Part shown: positions 39,303-47,221 of the stretch, piece after piece | Layout of the letters: each line of letters begins with the position of its first letter | Position numbering within the stretch: the first letter of the stretch is position 1 | NCBI GenBank assembly: GCA_021730165.1 | Contig: CP072535.1 | Coordinates: forward strand, 823,798 to 887,797 | Direction of reading: 5' to 3' | Source: Candidatus Vesicomyidisocius sp. Pext_18_S21 | GTDB lineage: Bacteria > Pseudomonadota > Gammaproteobacteria > PS1 > Pseudothioglobaceae | DNA length: 64,000 nt | The notes under the pieces: model-generated | What the model was told of the DNA's origin: nothing | The model's input: only the letters and a program-made list of their open reading frames with translations | Databases searched by the model: none | Translations under genes and position numbers: made by a program

Positions 39303-40231
39303 GATAAAATTTCCTTTATAGTTATTTCTATACTAGCTGGGTCCAATATAGCATTAACCGTTAATGATTTCTCAATTCTTCTTGTTAAACCTGTAAGTAC
39401 TTTTCCTGGACCAGATTCAATTAATTTTTCAACACCCATATTATGCATAGCTTGAATAGTGCTAGTCCATAACACTGGATTATGTAATTGCGAGACTAAT
39501 TTAGATTTTATGTCGTCAACATCAGTTGCTTTAAGTGTATCAAAATTATGAAGCACATCAATACTACCTTGATTAAACTGAACCATATCTACATAATTTT
39601 TAAACTCAACCGCCGCATTGTTCATTAATGAACAATGCGATGCTATACTAATTGGTAATAGCACTACACGTTTAGCGCCTATAGTTTTCATTACTTGACA
39701 AGTAGCTTCTACAGCCTCTTTATTGCCCGCAATAACCACCTGACTTAATGAATTAAAATTAACTGCTTCAACAACACCACGACCTGAATAATCCATACAC
39801 AATTTAACTACAACGCTACTCTCTAAACCAAGAATAGCTGCCATTGCACCTACTCCCTTAGGCATCGACGATTGCATCAATTCTGCACGCTTCCTAACTA
39901 ATTTAATTCCATCAATAAATCCTAAAGAACCCGATGCTACTAATGCTGTGTACTCACCTAAACTATGACCTGCCATACAAACAGGAAATAAATTATACTT
40001 ATATGTAAGTGCTAAATAAGTTGCATAACCTGCAGCCAACATAGCTGGCTGAGTATTTTGTGTTTGATTGAGAGCATTTAGATCTTGTTGTGTTAATGTC
40101 CAAAGATCAAAACCCAATGCGTCACTTGCCTCAGTAAATATTTCTTTTACAACAGGAAAACAACTGGCAAGTTCTGACAACATACCTAAAGATTGTGACC
40201 CTTGACCTGGAAATATAATAGCGTATTTCAT
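39299..40231 (-). CDS. fabD: Malonyl-CoA:ACP transacylase FabD
   Basis: 310 aa. The nucleophile elbow is GHSLGEYTALVASG near residue 90, preceded by IIFPGQGSQSLGM at the N-terminus; the catalytic His is in ASHCSLM. It loads malonate on acyl-carrier protein. It is directly upstream of and coupled to fabG. fabH, usually upstream, is replaced by the rpmA-rplU operon. Confidence 0.96.
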   Translation of the reverse strand: MKYAIIFPGQGSQSLGMLSELASCFPVVKEIFTEASDALGFDLWTLTQQDLNALNQTQNTQPAMLAAGYATYLALTYKYNLFPVCMAGHSLGEYTALVASGSLGFIDGIKLVRKRAELMQSSMPKGVGAMAAILGLESSVVVKLCMDYSGRGVVEAVNFNSLSQVVIAGNKEAVEATCQVMKTIGAKRVVLLPISIASHCSLMNNAAVEFKNYVDMVQFNQGSIDVLHNFDTLKATDVDDIKSKLVSQLHNPVLWTSTIQAMHNMGVEKLIESGPGKVLTGLTRRIEKSLTVNAILDPASIEITIKEILS

Positions 40232-40270
40232 AAAATTTAAAACAAATTCAATTCCCTTATTTTAATTAAT

Positions 40271-40295
40271 AAAAAGCGCCTTTTCAGGCGCTTTT
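40271..40295 (-). terminator. Rho-independent terminator of rplU-rpmA
   Basis: GCGCC (40276-40280) and GGCGC (40287-40291) are flanked by A4 and T4, so the hairpin has a U-tract on both strands. It lies 24 bases past the rpmA stop. It is the clearest intrinsic terminator in the window and its only really GC-rich stem. Confidence 0.9.
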
Positions 40296-40318
40296 CAAAA
40301 TAATCTAAATGCATAAAA

Positions 40319-40576
40319 TTATGCTATTTCAATAGAAATATATTGATACATAAACTTACCTTTTCTAGAAAATACAACCCTACCATTCATTGTGGCAAAT
40401 AATGTATCGTCCTTACCCTTACGAACATTAGTACCTGGATGAAATTTAGTACCTCTTTGACGTACTAAAATATTGCCAGCCAACACGACTTGTCCACCAA
40501 ATCTTTTAACACCTAGACGTTTTGATACTGAATCTCTACCGTTGTTAGTACTACCTCCTGCTTTTTTATGTGCCAT
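40319..40576 (-). CDS. rpmA: 50S ribosomal protein L27
   Basis: 85 aa, with [20 protein letters not shown] at the start. That N-terminal tail reaches the peptidyl-transferase centre. It has the normal length and full conservation of [22 protein letters not shown]. It is paired with rplU, 11 bases apart, and followed by a strong terminator. The usual third gene, obgE, is absent here. Confidence 0.98.
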   Translation of the reverse strand: MAHKKAGGSTNNGRDSVSKRLGVKRFGGQVVLAGNILVRQRGTKFHPGTNVRKGKDDTLFATMNGRVVFSRKGKFMYQYISIEIA

Positions 40577-40587
40577 AAAATACTCTC

Positions 40588-40899
40588 TTATGCATTAATT
40601 TTAACAATTTCAATTTCAGTTAACAATTGACGATGACCTTGTTGTTTCATTGAATGTTTACGACGACGGAATTTAAGTATATGTACTTTTTTTCCTTTTC
40701 CTTGTGAAATAATTCTCGCTTCAACAGTTGCTTTAGAAACAAAAGGTGTTCCCACTTGAATATCATTCCCATCAGAAACTATTAATACTTCTTTAAAAAT
40801 AACTTTCTTACCAGGCTTAACTTCTAATTTTTCAATTTTTAGAAACATGCCTTGTTCAACCTTAAATTGTTGACCACCTGTTTTAATAACTGCGTACAT
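40588..40899 (-). CDS. rplU: 50S ribosomal protein L21
   Basis: 103 aa, the standard length; [17 protein letters not shown] at the start and [15 protein letters not shown] near the end are diagnostic. It binds 23S rRNA. It is the first gene of rplU-rpmA with its own promoter at 40935-40962. Confidence 0.98.
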   Translation of the reverse strand: MYAVIKTGGQQFKVEQGMFLKIEKLEVKPGKKVIFKEVLIVSDGNDIQVGTPFVSKATVEARIISQGKGKKVHILKFRRRKHSMKQQGHRQLLTEIEIVKINA

Positions 40900-40934
40900 A
40901 ACTAATTCTAAATATGCTTTGCTAAAATAACGTA

Positions 40935-40962
40935 ATTATACTTGAACGTTTAGATTTGTAAA
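40935..40962 (-). promoter_or_regulatory. Promoter of rplU-rpmA
   Basis: On the minus strand TTTACA, a 16-base spacer and TATAAT, 35 bases upstream of the rplU start. Confidence 0.6.
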
Positions 40963-40985
40963 GTTTCTTTAATAGAATTATAACG

Positions 40986-40991
40986 TATAAT
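40986..40991 (+). promoter_or_regulatory. Candidate -10 box of ppiB-lpxH
   Basis: TATAAT 33 bases before ATG 41024, divergent from the rplU promoter. The -35 (TTTCTT at 40964) is poor. Confidence 0.4.
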
Positions 40992-41023
40992 TAATATTTT
41001 TTCTTAAAATGGACTTTTAATAC

Positions 41024-41509
41024 ATGACTATTTTTGAAACTAACATGGGTAATATTCACATTAACGTTGATACTAAAAACACACCAATTAGTACACAAAA
41101 CTTTATTGATTATGTAAATAATAGGTTTTATGATGGCACTATTTTTCATCGTGTAATTAAAAATTTTATGATTCAAGGTGGTGGTTTTACAAAAGATATG
41201 ATCCAAAAAACTACCAAAAATAACATTAAAAATGAAGCCAAAAATAGCTTTAAAAATAATAAATATTCATTGGCTATGGCTAGAACTTCTGCGCCAGACT
41301 CTGCCAGCTCACAATTCTTTATCAACACATCAAATAACTCATACTTAGATTTTCCCGGACAAGATGGCTGGGGCTATTGTGTATTTGGTAAGGTTGTTAA
41401 AGGTTTTGAAGTGATTGATAAAATCAACCAAGTATCTACTAGCAATAAGAATGGACATAATGATGTACCAAATAACTCTGTAATTGTTAATAAGGCATAT
41501 AACGCTTAA
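41024..41509 (+). CDS. ppiB: Peptidyl-prolyl cis-trans isomerase, cyclophilin type (PpiB)
   Basis: 161 aa, no signal peptide, so cytoplasmic. Cyclophilin motifs FHRVIKNFMIQGGGF and the ARTSAPDSASSQFFIN segment contain the active-site Arg, Phe and Gln residues. It speeds proline isomerisation in folding proteins. It is two bases from lpxH, a pairing known in gammaproteobacteria. Confidence 0.96.
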   Translation: MTIFETNMGNIHINVDTKNTPISTQNFIDYVNNRFYDGTIFHRVIKNFMIQGGGFTKDMIQKTTKNNIKNEAKNSFKNNKYSLAMARTSAPDSASSQFFINTSNNSYLDFPGQDGWGYCVFGKVVKGFEVIDKINQVSTSNKNGHNDVPNNSVIVNKAYNA

Positions 41510-41511
41510 TA

Positions 41512-42234
41512 ATGAGTCAAACATTCATCATAGCAGATTTACACCTTACTGTTAAAAAAATGAAAAAGACTCATCTTTTTATTAAGTTTTGTCAAGAACA
41601 GGCTGTTATAGCCGATCAACTTTTTATTCTTGGAGATTTATTTAATACTTGGCTAGGTGATGACTTGTCAATCAATTATTATCAAAAAGTTATCTTGACT
41701 TTAAAAAAGCTAAGTCTTAAAACTAAAATTTTTATCATGACTGGCAATCGTGATTTTTTACTAGGTAATAACTTTGCTAAACAAACTAATTGTATTTTAA
41801 TTGACACTCCTTATTTACTTAAGACTAATAAACAACAATATTTACTAACACATGGCGATGAATTATGCACTGATGACAAAGAATACCAGCGCTTAAAAAG
41901 AGTACTGCAACATCCAATTACAAAATTTATTTTTCTGCATTTAAAAACAAAACTACGTATAAAAATTAGTGAACAATTACGCCAAAATAGCATCAAAGCT
42001 CAACAAAATAAATCACTTAAAATTATGGATGTAAATATTACAAGCGTCAATCAATTAATGCAAAAATACCCTGGTGTAAATCTTATTCACGGACATACAC
42101 ACCGATTAGACACACATATTAATAATAAATTTACTAGATACGTATTGGGAGACTGGTCAAACAACCAAGGGAATGCAATTAAAATTAATCATAGACAACT
42201 AAATCGACTTAAAATTAGCACTACAATCAACTAA
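41512..42234 (+). CDS. lpxH: UDP-2,3-diacylglucosamine hydrolase LpxH
   Basis: 240 aa metallophosphoesterase. The metal motifs are ADLHL, GDLFNTWLGDD, GNRDFLLG, THGDELCTDD and HGHTHR. It cleaves UDP-2,3-diacylglucosamine to lipid X in lipid A synthesis. It is the second gene after ppiB. Its last 36 bases overlap the 3' end of the convergent RNase II-type gene. Confidence 0.95.
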   Translation: MSQTFIIADLHLTVKKMKKTHLFIKFCQEQAVIADQLFILGDLFNTWLGDDLSINYYQKVILTLKKLSLKTKIFIMTGNRDFLLGNNFAKQTNCILIDTPYLLKTNKQQYLLTHGDELCTDDKEYQRLKRVLQHPITKFIFLHLKTKLRIKISEQLRQNSIKAQQNKSLKIMDVNITSVNQLMQKYPGVNLIHGHTHRLDTHINNKFTRYVLGDWSNNQGNAIKINHRQLNRLKISTTIN

Positions 42235-44010
42235 ATCAACAGTTGTTACTTTTAGTGTTATTTTTTCATCTAGCTGAGGTAAAATTTTAAACCTAATCTG
42301 AGTCATCATACCTAATTCAGGAATCATAAGTAATACTTTATCACCGCGTATATCCACTACAAAACTATCACCTCTCCATAATGGATTATCGAGTAGATAA
42401 ACACATTTATAATGCTCATTACTAGAACGTATTGTCCTACCAACACTAGACATAGTAGTATTATGAATACCAATAACCTTTTTAACATTCTCCTTGTTTA
42501 ATGTATCTTCACCCTTAATAAACCGACTAAGCTGTTGATGTGCAAATAAATCAAGATACCTTCTAAGTGGGCTAGTAATACGTAAATACGCCTTAACTCC
42601 TAAACCAAAATGTGGTAAATTCTTGATAGATGTAGCTGAGCGTTTAAAAAACTTTGTAGCTTTAAATGACTCAGATAAAGATAATCTATCTTGATTATCT
42701 AATATTTCTTGTGAAAACCCTCCTTTATCTTGAATTGTATAAGGCATAACAATATCATTATCAACAGCAAATTGTGCAACAACACGACCAGCCATTACCA
42801 TCATTTCGGCCACTAATTCACGACTTTTACTTAATCTTTGTTGTCTAATTAACACTCGTCCTTGCCTAAATCTAATATCAATACTGGGCAAATTTAAACT
42901 AATTGCGCCATTTTTATATCTATATTGCTTATGTGCTTTTGTAATGCTTTGTAACTTTGATAAATATTCATTAGAGACCAACATCCCATCTGCATTATCA
43001 TAACTAATATTGGTTACTTTAATTATACTGCGAACTACTTCAATGTTATTAATCTCGCCTAATTCTAAAGTAAAACCTATCGATAAAGCATGTGATGTTT
43101 CAGTCAATCCCAATGCACACATCTTAGTCACAGAAATAGGTAACATGTGGATGATTTGCTCTGGTAAATATAAATTAGAAGCGCGCTTTTGTGCATAAGC
43201 ATCTAACTCAGAACCAGTGGTAGCAATCAAAGATACATCAGCAATATGAATCCAAATCTTGTCACCATCAATACTAATTGCATCATCAGCATCATTTGAA
43301 TCAAAATTATCAATTGCATAGCTAGATAAATGCGTTAAATCAACCCGCTTAACCTTCACTATACTAGCATTAATTTGATCATCTTTAAGAATATTATTAC
43401 GAGTTGGATAAGGATTAAAACTTGGTTTAAAATAATTCAGATTTAATAACAATCTATAGGCAGATTCAGGTATATTTTCTACCCCAATTTTAGATAAAAT
43501 CTTAGCATGCTTAGATTGATTTAACGCCACTTTTTCAATATCCCTAATATAGGGTAAATCTTGTTCATCCAATATATTATTAGCAATATTATCTGCACAA
43601 TGCTTAAGATTTTTAGTCTCAATAATTTTAGCATCACGTTTAGTTCGGATGCTTTCAACTTGGCAAGTTGGACGTATAAAAACTTTATCTTTTTGCCAAT
43701 AAAAATATAACCCATCTTCAATTAAAACACAGCTACACCAAGCATTTTTAGCATTATACTCATCAAATAACCATTGCGTTACTTCTTCTAATGTTAATAA
43801 TTCTTCTTGTAGATCTTCAAATACAGACATATCTGCATATGTATATGTACATGCGTTATCTATCTGAGCAAATTCAGAATGAATAAAACGGAAATCTTTT
43901 GCTCGTACCAAGCGCGAAGAGCCATCAGCAAACTCTAATACAAATTTATGCATCGTTTGCTTAATAATACGTGCAGGCTTACCTTTATAGGATACTAAAG
44001 AGTTAATCAA
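42199..44010 (-). CDS. RNase II/RNB-family exoribonuclease
   Basis: 603 aa. The RNB catalytic motif keeps the metal aspartates with D-x5-D-x-D-D spacing (DNFDSNDADDAISI, near residue 238). IHIADVS and SPLRRYLDLFAHQQL are also present. It degrades single-stranded RNA 3' to 5'. It is smaller than RNase R (about 800) and near RNase II (644), but its N-terminus is not typical of E. coli Rnb, so I give no symbol. It follows gcvH by nine bases. Confidence 0.88.
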   Translation of the reverse strand: MINSLVSYKGKPARIIKQTMHKFVLEFADGSSRLVRAKDFRFIHSEFAQIDNACTYTYADMSVFEDLQEELLTLEEVTQWLFDEYNAKNAWCSCVLIEDGLYFYWQKDKVFIRPTCQVESIRTKRDAKIIETKNLKHCADNIANNILDEQDLPYIRDIEKVALNQSKHAKILSKIGVENIPESAYRLLLNLNYFKPSFNPYPTRNNILKDDQINASIVKVKRVDLTHLSSYAIDNFDSNDADDAISIDGDKIWIHIADVSLIATTGSELDAYAQKRASNLYLPEQIIHMLPISVTKMCALGLTETSHALSIGFTLELGEINNIEVVRSIIKVTNISYDNADGMLVSNEYLSKLQSITKAHKQYRYKNGAISLNLPSIDIRFRQGRVLIRQQRLSKSRELVAEMMVMAGRVVAQFAVDNDIVMPYTIQDKGGFSQEILDNQDRLSLSESFKATKFFKRSATSIKNLPHFGLGVKAYLRITSPLRRYLDLFAHQQLSRFIKGEDTLNKENVKKVIGIHNTTMSSVGRTIRSSNEHYKCVYLLDNPLWRGDSFVVDIRGDKVLLMIPELGMMTQIRFKILPQLDEKITLKVTTVDLVDCSANFKSI

Positions 44011-44019
44011 TTCAGAGTT

Positions 44020-44394
44020 CTAGTTTAATATTTGTGCATAAGCAGTAGCATCCATTAAATCACCAACTGAATGAGACTTAAATTTAACTAACCAACCACC
44101 ATCATAACAACTAGAATTAACCAATTCTGGTTCGTCATCAAGTGCTTCGTTAGCTTCGATAATTTTCAAATCAGCAGGTGCATAAACACCACTAGCCGCT
44201 TTAACAGATTCAACCACACAAAACTCATCATTAATAGAGACTTTATCATCAATATTAGGTAATTTTACAAATACCATATCACCTAATAATGCTTGTGCAT
44301 GATCAGTAATACCCATAGTATAAGTGTCATCACCATTATCCAAAATCCACTCGTGAGTTTGTGTATATTGTCTATCATCTCTTATTTCACTCAT
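44020..44394 (-). CDS. gcvH: Glycine cleavage system H protein
   Basis: 124 aa. The lipoyl lysine is K65 in [14 protein letters not shown]; the N-terminal YTQTHEWI is typical. It shuttles the aminomethyl group between the P, T and L proteins. It lies 41 bases downstream of gcvT. gcvP is not in the window. Confidence 0.96.
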   Translation of the reverse strand: MSEIRDDRQYTQTHEWILDNGDDTYTMGITDHAQALLGDMVFVKLPNIDDKVSINDEFCVVESVKAASGVYAPADLKIIEANEALDDEPELVNSSCYDGGWLVKFKSHSVGDLMDATAYAQILN

Positions 44395-44435
44395 ACTATC
44401 CTCCTAATTTTTTTCAAGTAATTTTTCTTACTTAT

Positions 44436-45512
44436 TTAAACCAATACACTACCATTACGCACAAATGGCGGTTCAACTATTTTAGCGTAAACCTGCCTTT
44501 TCTGTATCTCAATTTCACACGTACTAAGGTTACCTTTTGGCACGCTTGCCAGTGCAATTGACTTACCTATAGTAGGTGAAAATATACATGAAGTAACTTT
44601 ACCTTCACCTAGATTAGTCATTATTTTTTGGTGATTACGAATCACACCTTTACCTTCTAAAACTAACCCAATAATGGTTTTTTTAACACCTTTATCTTTT
44701 AACGCCTCTAATGCATCACGACCTATAAACGCACGATTTTCATTACTTAAATCAACTGTCCAAGCTAATGCTGTCTCAAGTGGTGAAAGCATATCATTCA
44801 TTTCTAAACCATATAAACTCACCCCTGCTTCTAAACGTAAAGTATCAAACGCACCTAAACCATAAGGTTTAACACCAGCCTCAAGCAACATTTTCCAAGT
44901 AAATTTTGCTGCATTGGAAGGTAACATAATTTCAAATCCATCTTCTCCTGTATAGCTTATACGTGCAATAAATAACTTACCTAAACTAGCTGCATTAAAT
45001 GATTTTAACTCACCACAAACCTCTTCTACTCCTGGCATAGCAGAGAATACTTTTTCCCTTGCATTTGGACCTTGTACAGCAATCATAGCTAAATCAGATA
45101 TAGGCTCAACCAATACATCAAAGCTATTTACTTGAGTGTTAATCCAAGCTATATCCTTATCGGTAGTCCTTGCATTCATAACCATACGATAATATTCATT
45201 ATTTCGATAATAAACAATCAAATCGTCCACTATTCCACCTAACTCATTTAACATACAGCTATATAAAGCCTTCCCTTGTACTCTTAACTTATCAACATCA
45301 TTAGCAATCAAAATTTGCAAAAATGCTTTTGCTTCAGCACCTTTAAAATCTACTACGCTCATATATGAAATATCAAACATACCTGCATCATTGCGTACTT
45401 GATGATGCTCCTCAATTTGAGAACCATAATTAAGTGGCATTTTCCAATCCCAAAAATCAACCATCTTTCCTTGTGACTCTACATGTATTTGATACAATGG
45501 CGTTTGTTTCAT
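44436..45512 (-). CDS. gcvT: Glycine cleavage system aminomethyltransferase (T protein)
   Basis: 358 aa. The GcvT fold shows DFWDWKMPLNYGSQIEEHHQ near the start, the folate-binding region MFDISYM, and the conserved YTGEDGFEI near residue 193. It transfers the methylene group to tetrahydrofolate. Its ATG shares one base with the yciB stop (TAATG). The gene order yciB-gcvT-gcvH may reflect operon rearrangement. Confidence 0.95.
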   Translation of the reverse strand: MKQTPLYQIHVESQGKMVDFWDWKMPLNYGSQIEEHHQVRNDAGMFDISYMSVVDFKGAEAKAFLQILIANDVDKLRVQGKALYSCMLNELGGIVDDLIVYYRNNEYYRMVMNARTTDKDIAWINTQVNSFDVLVEPISDLAMIAVQGPNAREKVFSAMPGVEEVCGELKSFNAASLGKLFIARISYTGEDGFEIMLPSNAAKFTWKMLLEAGVKPYGLGAFDTLRLEAGVSLYGLEMNDMLSPLETALAWTVDLSNENRAFIGRDALEALKDKGVKKTIIGLVLEGKGVIRNHQKIMTNLGEGKVTSCIFSPTIGKSIALASVPKGNLSTCEIEIQKRQVYAKIVEPPFVRNGSVLV

Positions 45513-46165
45513 TATTTTTTATCTTCTTTAATATATTTCTTAATAAAAATTATCATTATGATTATCAATATAACTGTTAGTCCCATAGTGCCAAATAATT
45601 TAAAATTAACCCAAGATTCTTCAGCTTCTTGGGCAATAATACAAAGTTTACTCATTGCTATATTCGTGCAATTTAACATTGTCAATTCAATTTTAGGATC
45701 AAGTTCAGTAGCGGTAAATAATGCCTCTCTAGCACTTAAAGCAATATTAACATAATAAGCATTAACAATCGCAATACCCATAAAACCAAATCCCCACAAC
45801 CAACTAAGTTGACACCATACATTTGTAGGCAAATCTAATTCTTTTCCTAACATTCTTTGTAATAGGGTTTTCTTACCAATCCACATACTTAACACTAACA
45901 TAAAAGCAAATACCACATACAACACACTAACTTTCCACATTAAAAATGCAGGATCTCTCAAAACAAGCGTCACCCCTCCTAAAAGTCCCAATAAACCAAA
46001 TGTTATTAAATGTGTATTTTCAAACCTTCCCATTTGATAACGTACAATCATCATCTGTAAAAAAGTCGCGCCAATCATGGCATAAATTGCCATATACAAA
46101 CCCATGACTTTATAAACAACAAAAAATAGAATAATAGGAAAAAATTCAAGTAAGAATTTATTCAC
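45512..46165 (-). CDS. yciB: Inner-membrane septation protein A family (YciB/IspZ)
   Basis: 217 aa with several membrane helices. The N-terminal FLLEFFPIILFFVVYK and the C-terminal SWVNFKLFGTMGLT are YciB landmarks. The family is usually about 180 aa. The extra length is an insert of roughly 35 residues between NAYYVNIA and WVNFKLFG, rich in Glu, Leu and Ala with two cysteines (NCTNIAMSKLC). YciB affects cell-envelope integrity and division; its mechanism is unclear. Confidence 0.9.
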   Translation of the reverse strand: MNKFLLEFFPIILFFVVYKVMGLYMAIYAMIGATFLQMMIVRYQMGRFENTHLITFGLLGLLGGVTLVLRDPAFLMWKVSVLYVVFAFMLVLSMWIGKKTLLQRMLGKELDLPTNVWCQLSWLWGFGFMGIAIVNAYYVNIALSAREALFTATELDPKIELTMLNCTNIAMSKLCIIAQEAEESWVNFKLFGTMGLTVILIIIMIIFIKKYIKEDKK

Positions 46166-46375
46166 TTATTCTAAATGCTCTTTAGAGCAATATGCCTTAT
46201 TATTTTGAATAATCGCCTCATTTTTAGGGATATGAATCTTGCAAACACTACAAGCCAACATTATATTACTAGAAGATTTCTGCTTAATACGATTAATTGG
46301 TTTCCTAAACTTTTTTAGTAACCAAAACCCCATCCAAACAAATAGAACAATAATAATGAATTTAATAATCCCCAT
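46166..46375 (-). CDS. Small membrane protein with zinc-finger-like C-terminus (PP0621 family)
   Basis: 69 aa from ATG 46375; six earlier in-frame codons are less likely. One N-terminal membrane helix (MGIIKFIIIVLFVWMGFWLL), a basic linker and a MYM-type Cys cluster C-x2-C...C (ACSVCKIHIPK, YCSKEH). Short proteins of this shape are common beside beta- and gammaproteobacterial genes and have no assigned role. The stop abuts yciB. Confidence 0.75.
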   Translation of the reverse strand: MGIIKFIIIVLFVWMGFWLLKKFRKPINRIKQKSSSNIMLACSVCKIHIPKNEAIIQNNKAYCSKEHLE

Positions 46376-46460
46376 ACAATGCCGTCCTGACAAAAAGTAA
46401 AATTTTACCCATGCTTAGTATATAATTCTTTTTTTTTACGTATCAATAATTTACAAACTG

Positions 46461-46547
46461 GCCCGGGTGGTGAAATTGGTAGACACACAGGACTTAAAAT
46501 CCTGCGGCCTAACGGCTATGCCGGTTCGATTCCGGCTCTGGGCACCA
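46461..46547 (+). tRNA. tRNA-Leu (anticodon TAA)
   Basis: 87 bases including an encoded CCA end. Acceptor GCCCGGG pairs with the 3' CTCTGGGC region (two G-T pairs). The anticodon loop CTTAAAA sits on the CAGGA/TCCTG stem. The long class II variable arm is CGGCCTAACGGCTA, and the T arm is GCCGG-TTCGATT-CCGGC. It reads UUA and UUG. It is the only tRNA gene I found. Confidence 0.97.
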
Positions 46548-46743
46548 TTCTTAAATTATTTTTTAAAGCAACCAGCACTTGATGACGAAAAACTAACTAT
46601 ATTTTACTAACAAACAATTATGGGGTATTAGTTATCTTTACAACCGATATATTCAAAATATTTGAGTAATATTTATCAAAAAATTTACCTTAACTTAGCT
46701 AAGATTTCGTATAATGAATACATTCTAACTCAGGTACTTTATC

Positions 46744-47151
46744 ATGCAAAAACAGATTATTTCAACCGACAAAGCACCTAAAGCAATCGGCACTTATTCT
46801 CAAGCAGTATCTATTACTGGAGGATCTATCATTTATTTATCTGGACAAATTCCTTTAATACCAGAAACAATGAAAATAATTAGTGGAAATATTGGTAAAC
46901 AAATTAATCAAGTTTTTAAAAATCTAATAGCTATTTGTCGTCAATCTAATGGTGACTTAAAGGATATTGTAAAACTTAATATCTACCTAACTGATCTAAA
47001 TAATTTTCCACAAATTAACAAAATCATGGCCACCTATTTTGATGAACCCTATCCCGCACGTGCAATGATCGGTGTTAATGAACTACCTAAAAAATCCATG
47101 GTAGAAATAGATGGGATTATGGTGATAGAACCTTGTGATTACACATACTAA
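46744..47151 (+). CDS. ridA: RidA-family enamine/imine deaminase
   Basis: 135 aa. The signatures are APKAIGTYSQAV at the N-terminus and the terminal PYPARAMIGVNELPKKSMVEIDGI with the substrate-binding Arg. It hydrolyses reactive 2-aminoacrylate from PLP enzymes. It lies upstream of recG. In many proteobacteria spoT-ridA-recG are adjacent; here spoT is missing and a tRNA takes its place. Confidence 0.94.
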   Translation: MQKQIISTDKAPKAIGTYSQAVSITGGSIIYLSGQIPLIPETMKIISGNIGKQINQVFKNLIAICRQSNGDLKDIVKLNIYLTDLNNFPQINKIMATYFDEPYPARAMIGVNELPKKSMVEIDGIMVIEPCDYTY

Positions 47152-47221
47152 ACACTCCATACTAAAATAACTTGATACAGCCCTCATAGTTTGTTTAAAT
47201 AAACTCTACCTATTTTATTTT

